Under the pieces are notes generated by a model. That model was not told the origin of the DNA and ran no database searches. It saw only the letters and a list, made by a program, of their open reading frames with translations. A program made the position numbers and the translations under genes. A stretch of 64,000 nucleotides of DNA from an uncultured Parafilimonas sp. (lineage in GTDB: Bacteria; Bacteroidota; Bacteroidia; Chitinophagales; Chitinophagaceae), in NCBI GenBank assembly GCA_903882935.1, contig CAIRZB010000108.1, forward strand, positions 1-64,000, given 5' to 3'. This document shows, piece after piece, positions 37,835 through 45,982 of the stretch; position 1 is the stretch's first letter, and each line of letters opens with the position of its first letter.

Positions 37835-38266
37835 ATGTTTCCCCACTCTAAGCTGAAAGATGCAGATATATTGGCGGCAAAGCCAAAGCTAAAATCCTAC
37901 AAATTATCGGAGGGCGGAGGTCTTTATCTTTTAGTCACACCATACGGTGCTAAGTATTGGAGGCTGAAATACAGGTTTGCCGGGAAAGAAAAAACCTATT
38001 CAATAGGTGTTTACCCGCAAGTAACTATAAGAATGGCGATTATGGCTAGGGATGATGCAAAAGACTCCCTTAGCTGCGGGATTGATCCTGTCGAAAATAA
38101 AAAGAAGATTAAACAAGCTAAAATCACCCGAAATAAAACACCTCACGTTTTTGAATACATCCTGCATCAAGATGGGGGTATTACTGTAAAAAAACATAAG
38201 CAATCCCTGACGATTGCAGCGAATGAGATTGAACTTTTACTAAACATTTTGAAGTTATCATTATAG
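37835..38266 (+). CDS. Solo DUF4102 arm-binding domain, truncated integrase paralogue
   Basis: A 143-residue protein whose first 90 residues (LKSYKLSEGGGLYLLVTPYGAKYWRLKYRFAGKEKTYSIGVYP) copy the N-terminal arm-binding domain of the next gene. The catalytic domain is missing and the last 40 residues are unrelated. It may be a decayed integrase, or a DNA-binding protein that competes for arm sites. Confidence 0.7.
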   Translation: MFPHSKLKDADILAAKPKLKSYKLSEGGGLYLLVTPYGAKYWRLKYRFAGKEKTYSIGVYPQVTIRMAIMARDDAKDSLSCGIDPVENKKKIKQAKITRNKTPHVFEYILHQDGGITVKKHKQSLTIAANEIELLLNILKLSL

Positions 38267-38282
38267 AATTAGAGGTAATGGA

Positions 38283-39461
38283 ATGCTGAAAGATATTGAA
38301 GCTAAAAACGCTAAGCCCAAAGATAAGGTGTATAGGAAATTTGCTGGCCTGGGCCTATATCTCGAAATAACGCCTGCTGGAGGTAAATACTGGAGGCTTA
38401 AATACCGCTTTGGTGGTATTGAGAAGCGTATAGCCATCGGGGTTTACCCCGAAATTTCCCTTAAAAGAGCAAGGGAGCTAGCGGAAGATGCAAGGCAAAA
38501 GCTACGCAACGGCATAGACCCTTCTGCCGAGAGAAAGGCGTTAAGGCTGCAGTTAATCCTCAATACTGAAAATACGTTTAAAGCAGTTACACTTGAGTGG
38601 TTTGAGAAGCGCAAGCATCTATGGACTGAAAAATACGCAAAGAAACTATTAAGGAAGTTTGAACTGAGTGTTTTTCCAAGTTTAGGTAATTCGGCTGTCA
38701 ATAAAATTACTCCTATGGAACTTTTGTCCTTCTTAAGAACAATTGAAACTAAGGGTACTCTTGATAAAGCCCATAGAATACACCAAACCATAGGCCAAAT
38801 ATTACGGTATGCAGTTGCTACCGGCAAGGCAGAGCGCGATATTTCCTCGGACTTGCGTGGTGCGCTAGCTCCCGTTAAGAAACAAGGGCATGCCCATTTA
38901 TCTGCTGATGAATTACCCGAATTATTAGAAAAACTTGAAAATTACGAAGGTGACATTCAAACTCGGATAGGTCTGAAATTACTGCTTTTGACTTTTGTCA
39001 GAACCATAGAGTTAAGAGGTGCCAAATGGAAAGAGATAAACTTTGATAAGGCTGAGTGGCGTATCCCTGCCGAACGTATGAAAATGCGGGAAATCCATAT
39101 TGTGCCATTATCGAAACAGGTGTTACAGCTTTTTGAAGAACTGCGAATGATAACAGGAAACTATGAATATGTTTTACCACACAGGACTAATCCTCAAAAG
39201 TTTATAAGTGAAAACACCTTATTATATGCGCTCTATCGTATGGGTTACCACTCCCGCACGACCGCACACGGTTTCAGGCATACTGCATCCACGATACTGA
39301 ACGAACAGGGCTTTACTTCAGATGCTATTGAGAGGCAGCTTGCCCACGGCCAGCGAAACAAGGTCAGGGCGAGCTATAATTTTGCACAATACCTTCCCGA
39401 GCGTAGGGAAATCATGCAATGGTGGGCTGATTATATTGATTCTCTTCCCAAGCAGGTTTAA
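38283..39461 (+). CDS. P4-type tyrosine integrase (DUF4102 + phage integrase domain)
   Basis: A 392-residue recombinase. The N-terminal DUF4102 domain has GLGLYLEITPAGGKYWRLKYRFGG. The catalytic domain has Arg in FVRTIELRGAKW, HGFRHTAS near residue 329, His in LAHGQRNKVRASY and the nucleophilic Tyr in the same segment near 365. A Shine-Dalgarno site (AGAGG) lies before the ATG, unlike most genes here. It is a different family from the integrase next to attR, so it marks an inner, older island. It ends in a 4-base overlap with a convergent gene. Confidence 0.9.
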   Translation: MLKDIEAKNAKPKDKVYRKFAGLGLYLEITPAGGKYWRLKYRFGGIEKRIAIGVYPEISLKRARELAEDARQKLRNGIDPSAERKALRLQLILNTENTFKAVTLEWFEKRKHLWTEKYAKKLLRKFELSVFPSLGNSAVNKITPMELLSFLRTIETKGTLDKAHRIHQTIGQILRYAVATGKAERDISSDLRGALAPVKKQGHAHLSADELPELLEKLENYEGDIQTRIGLKLLLLTFVRTIELRGAKWKEINFDKAEWRIPAERMKMREIHIVPLSKQVLQLFEELRMITGNYEYVLPHRTNPQKFISENTLLYALYRMGYHSRTTAHGFRHTASTILNEQGFTSDAIERQLAHGQRNKVRASYNFAQYLPERREIMQWWADYIDSLPKQV

Positions 39462-39805
39462 AACTGCCGTTCAATTCTTATCACCCCAATTTCGCGTAAA
39501 TATTTGAGGCACTTTGTAACTGTGTCGTAGTTTACTTCCATAGCTTTCGCAAGTTGCCGGGCGCAAATGCACATTCGCCCTTCTGAATCAATACCTGCAA
39601 TCACATGGTTTAAAATACGCAAAGTAAGCTGGGGGTAGCGGCAATTTTCGTCTTTGCAGATTTTTTCTGTAAGGTAAAAGAGGCATTGCTGTTCTATTTG
39701 AACAATATCTTTCGATAACGAAGGCTTACCACTCTCAGAAGATTCCTGATGTTGATTTCTGTAAAATTCCATAAATAACCCCTCTTGGTTACTACGGATG
39801 TCCAT
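39458..39805 (-). CDS. Winged-helix/HTH protein, possible regulator
   Basis: A 115-residue protein (an internal Met gives 104). The C-terminal part CARQLAKAMEVNYDTVTKCLKYLREIGVIRIERQF has the shape of a winged helix that sorts between target-bound states, as in replication or conjugation regulators. It converges on the integrase gene. Function not assigned. Confidence 0.6.
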   Translation of the reverse strand: MDIRSNQEGLFMEFYRNQHQESSESGKPSLSKDIVQIEQQCLFYLTEKICKDENCRYPQLTLRILNHVIAGIDSEGRMCICARQLAKAMEVNYDTVTKCLKYLREIGVIRIERQF

Positions 39806-39975
39806 TATACAGAAAACATTGTGGCTTGTAAAGGCCGGTTATGTTGGGTTTAAGCAAGTTTATTTAGTTATATTTTGATTGTACGTTCAAACATTTTTAG
39901 CGGAAATAGACTTTTATTCGCATCGCGATAAATGCAGTGTTTCTTAAATAACTTTTGGGACAGGGGGCTAAAACA

Positions 39976-40235
39976 TTGATTTAGCTTGGTTTGCGACGCT
40001 CCGTTTTATGGTTTGTCCGCTGTTGGGCTTTTTCTATTGGTGAAGCCATTGCAGCCTTCTGCGGTGGCTTTTGTTTTTGGATTAGCCACAGAAGCTGCAA
40101 CCGCTTCATCGGTGTATGCAGACAGGCGTTCTCCCGTTCATATCTCCCTGCCGTTTCGTTCGTGCCTCTCTACATTTTCAGGCATCATTCCGTCATCTGC
40201 CTGCCCCATACGAATCTGTTTGATGGTGAACATGA
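39976..40235 (+). repeat. Structured dispersed repeat, copy 2 (right part missing)
   Basis: Matches copies 1 and 3 from TTGATTTAGCTTGG to the ATACGAATCTGTTTGATGGTGA region. The same 12-bp hairpin is kept with a different loop (CCTT instead of CAT). The tail after this is replaced by the prepilin gene that ends at 40270. Confidence 0.85.
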
Positions 40236-40269
40236 TATATTAAAAGGGTAACTTGTTTTAAAAGGTTAA

Positions 40270-41214
40270 TTACTGAAACTTAAAACTTAGCGCACAGTTC
40301 ATACCAGTACCATTATTTTGTGCCATGGAATATTGCTGCACACCCGCTACTCCTCCATTATCATAGCAGGTTGTAGATAAAGGAGGGGTGGCTGATGTAT
40401 CTGATGTTCCGTAGGTTGCTGAAGATGCTGTGCCAGCTGCCCAATATATAGCATTTGTTCCTACAAATTGCGCAGTAACTTTTCCTGTTTGCGGGAAACC
40501 GTCATCCATTTTTTTATCGATGTTATAAGCTTGAGCGACAGTTAAAGAGAGCGTTGGTGTAGAACTTAGATCGCCTGCACCATCAACCATTGAGGCGATA
40601 TTCACTAGACCGAAATAGTTAGTTCCTGCATTTGTGTAAATACCACAGCAGATAGTAGAAAGAGGGCTATAAACATATATATAATTTCCTTGGCCAATTT
40701 TAGCACTTGGAAAATAGTTGTTTAATGAGGGAGTACTTGTAAGGCTTATTAATCCTGAAGAAGAACAACAAGTTGCAGAAGAAAAAGAACCATCGATAAG
40801 CAGAGCTGTACTTAAGTCTCGCCAAAATAATGCAGTTTCTCCAGCAGTCTGCGTCATTCTCGCAGTTGCACTGCCGCCGAATGCACCTTCAAGTAAGCCG
40901 TTGCCGTCTCCTTGTGCTCTTCCTGTTCCCCTTGCTGCAAAGCCAAACTGACTGGCTTGGGGGTCAGGTATATCACCCGGTAAAAAACCATATTTACCAC
41001 GGAAGGTATAAACAGCTGTATTGTAACGTTCAATTTGTGAAATTTGTGAACGAATAGCAGCAGATGCAATTAAATCCTGCCCGACCAATATTCCGCCCAC
41101 AATCAAACCTATGATAACGAGTACAATACTCATTTCAATTAGTGTAAAACCCGATCTAAGCGACTGTTTGCGCCGATTTATTCGGGGGGGGGGGGGGTAA
41201 TTGTATTTTTGCAT
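40270..41214 (-). CDS. Prepilin-like protein 6 with homopolymer in its leader
   Basis: A 314-residue protein. The leader MQKYNYPPPPRINRRKQSLRSG| includes four Pro codons from the C tract, then FTLIEMSIVLVIIGLIVGG starts the mature helix. Conserved parts: YGFLPGDIPDPQASQFGFAARG, GDGNGLLEG, FWRDLSTALLIDGSF, TVAQAYNIDKKMDDGFPQTG, TTCYDNGGVAG and NCALSFKFQ. No alternative ATG, GTG or TTG exists downstream of the tract before the pilin signal, so the reading frame through 14 C is required for expression. It sits between repeat copies 2 and 3. Confidence 0.85.
   Translation of the reverse strand: MQKYNYPPPPRINRRKQSLRSGFTLIEMSIVLVIIGLIVGGILVGQDLIASAAIRSQISQIERYNTAVYTFRGKYGFLPGDIPDPQASQFGFAARGTGRAQGDGNGLLEGAFGGSATARMTQTAGETALFWRDLSTALLIDGSFSSATCCSSSGLISLTSTPSLNNYFPSAKIGQGNYIYVYSPLSTICCGIYTNAGTNYFGLVNIASMVDGAGDLSSTPTLSLTVAQAYNIDKKMDDGFPQTGKVTAQFVGTNAIYWAAGTASSATYGTSDTSATPPLSTTCYDNGGVAGVQQYSMAQNNGTGMNCALSFKFQ
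41184..41197. repeat. Homopolymer G14 (C14 on the coding strand) in the prepilin leader
   Basis: Fourteen consecutive G at codons 6-11 of prepilin 6. A tract this long is prone to slipped-strand changes, and any change not a multiple of three puts the gene out of frame. Sequencing of such tracts is also error-prone. Confidence 0.9.
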
Positions 41215-41306
41215 ATTTTTCCCATCATGGAAATTATGTAATCATAAACGGCAGAAAATGCAAGCTTATCAAATTCTAATGCTATTTTGACTGTAATCTA
41301 TAAATC

Positions 41307-41675
41307 TTGATTTAGCTTGGTTTGCGACGCTCCGTTTTACGGTTTGTCCGCTTGTCAGCTTTCTTTTTATAGTGAAGCCATTGCAGCATCTGCGGTGGCT
41401 TTTGTTTTTAGGTTAGCCGAAGAAGCTGCAACCGCTTCATAGGTGTATGCAGACAGGCGTTCTTCCGTTCATTCGCCCTGCCGTTTCGTTCGTGCCTCTC
41501 TGCACTACCGGGCATCATTCCGTCATCTCTGCCTGCCACCATACGAATCTCTTTGATGGTGACCGCCTTGTATAGAAAGGGCATTTAGTTATTTCCCATG
41601 GTAAAATAATCCTTCGTCTATCCATTCTCATCGCGCCGCGAATTTCTTAAGCATCGTTCACAAAAGCAAGGTCTG
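41307..41675 (+). repeat. Structured dispersed repeat, copy 3
   Basis: Same start and hairpins as copies 1 and 2, with the tail AATTTCTTAAGCATCGTTCA shared with copy 1. The hairpin AAGCCATTGCAG/CTGCGGTGGCTT is identical to copy 1. Confidence 0.85.
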
Positions 41676-41798
41676 CGCCTCCGCAGGCTGCGGCTTGCCT
41701 GACGGTTTCACAATAAAAAATATTCGCTTTCGCGGCATAAACCGCTGCGCTTTTTATTCCACGGTCGAATGTTTTTTATTGCGAAAACCTTGCTTTTG
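41661..41798. other. Large inverted repeat upstream of ssb
   Basis: Outer arms CAAAAGCAAGGT (41661-41672) and ACCTTGCTTTTG (41787-41798) are perfect reverse complements. Inner arms CAATAAAAAATATTCG (41711-41726) and CGAATGTTTTTTATTG (41766-41781) pair at 15 of 16 positions. The DNA or RNA could form a long stem with side hairpins (CCGCA/TGCGG and GCGG/CCGC). A single-strand origin or a regulatory RNA is possible. Confidence 0.7.
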
Positions 41799-41896
41799 CG
41801 TAACGCCGCTTTAAGGCCGGGTTGCTACGATAGAACGGAACGAGGCGCAAGCCGAGTATTAGAAAAAAACCATTCATTCATTTTAAAAATTCAATT

Positions 41897-42277
41897 ATGG
41901 AAATTTTGGTAGGACGTGTAACCGCAGATGCAAAAGTGTACACTTTAAAAGACGAAAGGCAGGTAGTGAATTTTTCGATTGCCGTTAATGAAAGCTACAA
42001 GCTTAAAGGCAGTGGGGAGGTAAAAAAGATAGTGCGCTATTTTAAATGTGCCTACTGGCTACGGGCAGAAATAGCCAAGTATTTAACCAAGGGCGCAATT
42101 GTGGAATTATGCGGGCGCATTGGCGTAGACAGCTACAAGGACATGCAAGGCGAAGCAAAGGCAGCTTTAACCCTGCATGTAAATAACATCAAACTACATA
42201 GCGGCAACAAACTAAGTGCAACAGCACCCGCACAGCCTGCAGCCGCCACCGCCACCGTAGACGATTTGCCATTTTAA
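41897..42277 (+). CDS. Single-stranded DNA-binding protein (SSB-like)
   Basis: A 126-residue OB-fold protein: MEILVGRVTADAKVYTLKDERQVVNFSIAVNESYKLKGSGEVKK, then WLRAEIAKYLTKGAIVELCGRIGVDSY. It ends in an Ala/Thr/Pro-rich linker and the acidic tip DDLPF, the SSB interaction tail. It is an element-borne SSB, typical of Bacteroidota conjugative elements, and it should coat transferred single-stranded DNA. Confidence 0.85.
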   Translation: MEILVGRVTADAKVYTLKDERQVVNFSIAVNESYKLKGSGEVKKIVRYFKCAYWLRAEIAKYLTKGAIVELCGRIGVDSYKDMQGEAKAALTLHVNNIKLHSGNKLSATAPAQPAAATATVDDLPF

Positions 42278-42318
42278 ACGGCTCCGCTCTCATTTCTTTC
42301 AAACGTAAAAACAAAGCA

Positions 42319-42792
42319 ATGAAATACTTTAAAGACTGTAAAACAATAATAGAAATAAAAGCTTTATATAAAAAATTAGCCAAAGAAAACCATCCCGACA
42401 TGGGCGGCGATACTGCTACGATGCAGGCAATAAATACCGAATATAGTTTTGCCTGTGCCAAAATTGCCAAGGGCGAAGGTATGACCAAGCAAGAAACAGA
42501 CGAAACTATTAGGCTATCGGAAGAATACCGCAGGGTAATTGAGAAAATTATTAACCTGCCGAGTATTATTATTGAAGTGGTAGGGCATTGGATTTGGGTA
42601 ACCGGAAACACTTTTCCAGTAAAAGCACGTTTAAAGGAAGCTGGGCTATTTTTTGCCTCTAAGAAAACCGCGTGGTATTACCGCGCAGAGGAATATAAAA
42701 CCAAGGGCGGCAAAAAGACCCTTGAAGAAATCCGGCGTAAATACGGCAGTGAAAAAATCAACACTACCAGGCCGAGCAAGGAAATTGAATGA
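42319..42792 (+). CDS. DnaJ-domain protein of mobile elements
   Basis: A 157-residue protein. The first 50 residues form a J-like domain (IIEIKALYKKLAKENHPDMGGDTATMQAINTEY) with the HPD motif. The C-terminal half has a region WIWVTGNTFPVKARLKEAGLFFASKKTAWYYR, known from many Bacteroidota element proteins of unknown role. It is probably cotranscribed with ssb. Confidence 0.75.
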   Translation: MKYFKDCKTIIEIKALYKKLAKENHPDMGGDTATMQAINTEYSFACAKIAKGEGMTKQETDETIRLSEEYRRVIEKIINLPSIIIEVVGHWIWVTGNTFPVKARLKEAGLFFASKKTAWYYRAEEYKTKGGKKTLEEIRRKYGSEKINTTRPSKEIE

Positions 42793-42867
42793 GGGGCGAA
42801 AGCCCCTTGTCTTTTATCTAAAGGTCGGGCAGTCGTGCAATATACCCGCTGCTTTGCGCTGCTCAAA

Positions 42868-42960
42868 CTACTTTTCTTTGCCCAGGCAGCAAAGTAAAGT
42901 AGCAAAAGAAAGTGCCGTCCCGCGCTGCGTTCAAAGGATGCCGGTATCTTTTTGATTTTT
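42868..42960. repeat. Hairpin repeat, copy A
   Basis: CTACTTTTCTTTGCC pairs with GGCAGCAAAGTAAAGTAG; then AGCAAAAGAAA and GCGCTGCGTTCAAAGGA and CCGGTAT follow. The same sequence recurs at 43961-44050, on the other side of the toxin-antitoxin pair, in the same orientation. Confidence 0.8.
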
Positions 42961-43055
42961 CCGTGGTTCGGCATAGAATATCCGTACCAAGCGGCCATTT
43001 CTTCCTTGCAAATTAAGCCGTTAGGGGTGTTGGCGTTTCCTTACAGCCTTCAAGT

Positions 43056-43108
43056 TTGTACGTTTTGCACAAATTAGGCTTGTACGTTTTGTACAAAAGG
43101 TCTATAGT
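43056..43108 (+). promoter_or_regulatory. Promoter and twin operator of the Phd/PIN operon
   Basis: A perfect palindrome TTGTACGTTTTGTACAA at 43080-43096 and an imperfect copy (TTGTACGTTTTGCACAA) at 43056-43072 are spaced 24 bases apart. A sigma70-like pair TTGTAC (43080-43085), 17-base spacer, TATAGT (43103-43108) overlaps the second palindrome. Such overlap is normal for autoregulated toxin-antitoxin operons. Confidence 0.75.
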
Positions 43109-43142
43109 TAGCCTCCAACCCATACATGATGAGGTAACCCCC

Positions 43143-43388
43143 ATGCAGACTATTTCTTCGAGCGATGCCCGCAACAACCTCGCCGCCATGCTGGATAAAG
43201 CCCAGCACGAACCCATTGCCATTCAGAAACAAGGGCGCAACGCTGCTGTGTTATTGTCATATGAAGAGTATGAACGGCTGACGAACGCCTCGGTCGCGGC
43301 GTTTCAGGTAATCTGTGATACTGTGGGTGCGAAGGCAAAGTCCCGTGGCTTGACGGAAGCAAAGCTTGTCAAGCTTTTGGCTGAATAA
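43143..43388 (+). CDS. Phd/YefM-family antitoxin
   Basis: An 81-residue protein: MQTISSSDARNNLAAMLDKAQHEPIAIQKQGRNAAVLLSYEEYERL is the Phd/YefM DNA-binding and dimer domain, and the C-terminal 30 residues (AKSRGLTEAKLVKLL) would wrap the toxin. The ATG follows a GAGG site. It overlaps the toxin gene by one base, so the two are made together. Confidence 0.88.
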   Translation: MQTISSSDARNNLAAMLDKAQHEPIAIQKQGRNAAVLLSYEEYERLTNASVAAFQVICDTVGAKAKSRGLTEAKLVKLLAE

Positions 43389-43813
43389 TGACGGCTAAAC
43401 CCAAGCCGCGCGTAATCATTGATACAAACCTTCTGGTGAGCCGCGCACTTACACCGGATTCTATTACCGCAAGCGCAGTACGTATGATAATCGATCATTG
43501 CCATCTGCTGGTATCGCAAGCGACCATGGATGAACTTGTGTTGGTGCTGATGCGTATTCAATCAAAAGGCTACATAAAACAAGACGAAACCCTTCAAATA
43601 ATCCATGCCTACAAAGAACTGGTAGAATGGGTTCCAATTATTGAGCGCGTCCAAGTCTGCCGTGACCCAAAGGATGACAAGTTTCTCGAACTGGCGGTGA
43701 ACGGTAACGCAGAATATCTTGTGACAGGCGATAAGGATTTACTGGTGCTGCACCCGTTCAAAGAAACCAAGATTCTTACTACCAAAGACTTCATCGATAT
43801 GCTGCTTATGTAA
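43388..43813 (+). CDS. PIN-domain toxin (ribonuclease)
   Basis: A 141-residue PIN protein: VIIDTNLLVSRAL (first Asp), TMDELVLVLMR, CRDPKDDKFLELAVNGNAEYLVTGDKDLL with the acidic residues that hold the metal. It should cut RNA when free of antitoxin. It pairs with the Phd-type antitoxin upstream. The genes look proteobacterial by promoter and ribosome site. Confidence 0.88.
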   Translation: MTAKPKPRVIIDTNLLVSRALTPDSITASAVRMIIDHCHLLVSQATMDELVLVLMRIQSKGYIKQDETLQIIHAYKELVEWVPIIERVQVCRDPKDDKFLELAVNGNAEYLVTGDKDLLVLHPFKETKILTTKDFIDMLLM

Positions 43814-43835
43814 TCTTAAGGAAGAATACAAAACG

Positions 43836-43865
43836 AAAGCCTCTTGTAGAAACAGGAGGCTTTTT
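43836..43865 (+). terminator. Rho-independent terminator after the PIN toxin gene
   Basis: Stem AAAGCCTCTTGT/ACAGGAGGCTTT with a 4-base loop and a T run. Confidence 0.85.
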
Positions 43866-43960
43866 CAACCCTAAACCCTTAAAAATTGCAAATATAAAAA
43901 ATCGGACTTTAAAAGCCATCCTTTTCCTACGCCTCGCACATGGCTTCCAACATGCGCCGA

Positions 43961-44050
43961 CTACTTTTCTTTGCCAAGGCAGCAAAGTAAAGTAGCAAAA
44001 GAAATGCCGCCACCGCTGCGTTCAAAGGAGGCCGGTATTTTTTTGATTTT
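43961..44050. repeat. Hairpin repeat, copy B
   Basis: Same orientation and hairpin as copy A at 42868-42960, with a few substitutions. The two copies flank the toxin-antitoxin module about 1.1 kb apart. The rest of the interval to 44256 shows no gene. Confidence 0.8.
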
Positions 44051-44256
44051 TTCAGCGATATTGCTAAATGAATTGTTTGGCAAGCAACGTGCTTAATATT
44101 GGATGGTCGATGCGTTGAAGATTGTAACAGAATAGCGGTTTTTATAAACGCGTTGCGAAAAGTGACGAATAATGTCACTTATTGCAACATATTTATATTT
44201 TTAGAAAAATATAATGACCCAAGTTTTGCGATTGCTTGCGGTGGCATCTATATTCT

Positions 44257-45162
44257 TTAAAAACTGCTCAGAAGTGCTTGCAGTGTAGTGTACATTTTCT
44301 GGTGCTTGTCAGGGTTGCGTTCTTTGAGGGTTTGTAAGTTTTGCAGTTTCCAACTTATTGCTGGGAAATTCTGAAAATCATACCGGCTCCAATCAGGAGT
44401 TCGGTTTTTAAAGTTTAGGAGAAATTCTTTATCTTCTTTTGTAAGACTCGCGTGGATTGTGCTAACAAGGGTTTCCCTTACCGCCTCATATTCTTCATAG
44501 CTAAATTCCTCCTTGCTCATTCCGGCAAACTGGTTTTCCATTGCAAGGCGTTGGTCTAAATAGTTAGGGGAAAGTATTTCATTCAATGGCCGGTCGCTGC
44601 TTAGCAAGCTAAACAGAAAGCCAGTCTTTACGGCTTCGGAGAAGCCTTCATTGGCCATTAAATATTTCACATCAAATATATCCCTTGGATGCTGGCGGTC
44701 TAAAGCCGCGCAGATTTTCCCGCCATATAATTGGCCTAAAGGGACAAGATCAATCGCGCAAAACACATCAAATTCTTCTTGCGCTTTATTGCACAAAGGC
44801 ATTCTGGCTGTATTACCTATTACGCCGCGCTTTACAGGGTTGACTTCCAGTTTGATCGTATTCCCCTGTGCTGAAATCAGCAGTTTACCAATTTCTTCTT
44901 TGTGGTTTACACGCGCACCCGGTACTACTTTTTCAATGTTGGCTTTTATTCTTTCCAAAGCCTTGGCAATATTTGCCAGAGAAGTGTTTCTATCCTCAAT
45001 CGGCAGGTAGGTAAGGTCAATATCCACCGATAGCCTTGGCATGTCACGCACGAAAAGATTGATGGCCGTTCCGCCATGGAGCGCAAAACAATTCTCTTTT
45101 GCCACTTCGGGCAATACATTTAATAATAGGGCAACCTGTTTTTTATACGCCGGGTTTTCCAT
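44257..45162 (-). CDS. AbiEii-type nucleotidyltransferase toxin
   Basis: A 301-residue protein. The nucleotidyltransferase signature is LHGGTAINLFVRDMPRLSVDIDL (GG, then D-x-D), followed by a LYGGKICAALDRQHPRDIFDVKYL helix typical of AbiEii. These enzymes block growth by modifying tRNA ends and are held in check by AbiEi at the transcription level (type IV arrangement). It overlaps the AbiEi gene by 20 bases. Confidence 0.88.
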   Translation of the reverse strand: MENPAYKKQVALLLNVLPEVAKENCFALHGGTAINLFVRDMPRLSVDIDLTYLPIEDRNTSLANIAKALERIKANIEKVVPGARVNHKEEIGKLLISAQGNTIKLEVNPVKRGVIGNTARMPLCNKAQEEFDVFCAIDLVPLGQLYGGKICAALDRQHPRDIFDVKYLMANEGFSEAVKTGFLFSLLSSDRPLNEILSPNYLDQRLAMENQFAGMSKEEFSYEEYEAVRETLVSTIHASLTKEDKEFLLNFKNRTPDWSRYDFQNFPAISWKLQNLQTLKERNPDKHQKMYTTLQALLSSF

Positions 45163-45925
45163 ATTCCTCTAATTCTTTGGGTACGGTTATCTGGTATTTT
45201 GGGATATAAACCCCGTCTTTTACTAAGCTGCGCTTACCGCTGCCCAAATCCACCTTCTTTACATCAAGGTATTGGAACCAGTCGTGACCGGCCTTTTCCG
45301 CCAAATATATAAACAGGCGCTTTACTTTCACGGACTGGCACTTTTCCAATAACTCCTGTACTTGGTTAGGGCGCAGGTTATTGAGCCCTTCCATAAGTTC
45401 ATAACACTCCGTCAGTTCTTGCTTTTCCGGCGCAAGATAAAGGCACTCCATTATAGCACGGGCAGGGTTTGATATTTTTATGGAGAAGTTTTTAAACTCA
45501 AAATCTACTAAGCCTATCTCTGAGGGTAAAAAGGAAGTTTGGTAATAGTCTATGTTTATATCCCAATCATGGTTTTGAAACCATGTTGGCAATTTCTCTC
45601 CTTTGCCGCCAAAAAGGACTGCCTTTTTGGAGCCTAATTCTAAATAATGGGCTTTACCCAAAAGCGTTAAAGCCGTTCTGGCCGCTGGGTGTATAGTTGA
45701 GGATGATTGGTTTTGGAGCGCGTATAGTCCGCCTTCATAGCTAACTTGGTCGCCAGAGCGTTTCATCGCCCCATTGCCTATGGAATCCAGCCATTTACTT
45801 TTGCGATAACGCTTTTGAAGGTCTTGGCTATACCCTTGCTCTGTTAGCCAAAAGGATTGGAACACAACCCCTTTAGGTTGTGCACTCAATAACTGGTTTA
45901 TTTTTGTTCCTTTTTCAGTACTCAT
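45143..45925 (-). CDS. AbiEi-type antitoxin
   Basis: A 260-residue protein. The N-terminal winged helix (residues 1-75, QGYSQDLQKRYRKSKWLDSIGNGA and YEGGLYALQ) and the C-terminal part (RAIMECLYLAPEK, LRPNQVQELLEKCQSVKVKRLFIYLAEKAGHDW) match the AbiEi antitoxin. It probably binds the palindrome upstream and represses its own operon. Together with AbiEii it forms a phage abortive-infection unit. Confidence 0.85.
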   Translation of the reverse strand: MSTEKGTKINQLLSAQPKGVVFQSFWLTEQGYSQDLQKRYRKSKWLDSIGNGAMKRSGDQVSYEGGLYALQNQSSSTIHPAARTALTLLGKAHYLELGSKKAVLFGGKGEKLPTWFQNHDWDINIDYYQTSFLPSEIGLVDFEFKNFSIKISNPARAIMECLYLAPEKQELTECYELMEGLNNLRPNQVQELLEKCQSVKVKRLFIYLAEKAGHDWFQYLDVKKVDLGSGKRSLVKDGVYIPKYQITVPKELEEYGKPGV

Positions 45926-45931
45926 AGTACC

Positions 45932-45960
45932 AATATATCAGTAAAATTAAACTATGTCAA
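45932..45960 (-). promoter_or_regulatory. Sigma70-like promoter of the abiE pair
   Basis: Read on the minus strand, TTGACA (45955-45960), a 17-base spacer, and TATATT (45932-45937). Only 6 bases separate TATATT from the AbiEi ATG, so the transcript would be leaderless or nearly so. Confidence 0.7.
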
Positions 45961-45982
45961 TTTAATGGTTTATATAAAACAC

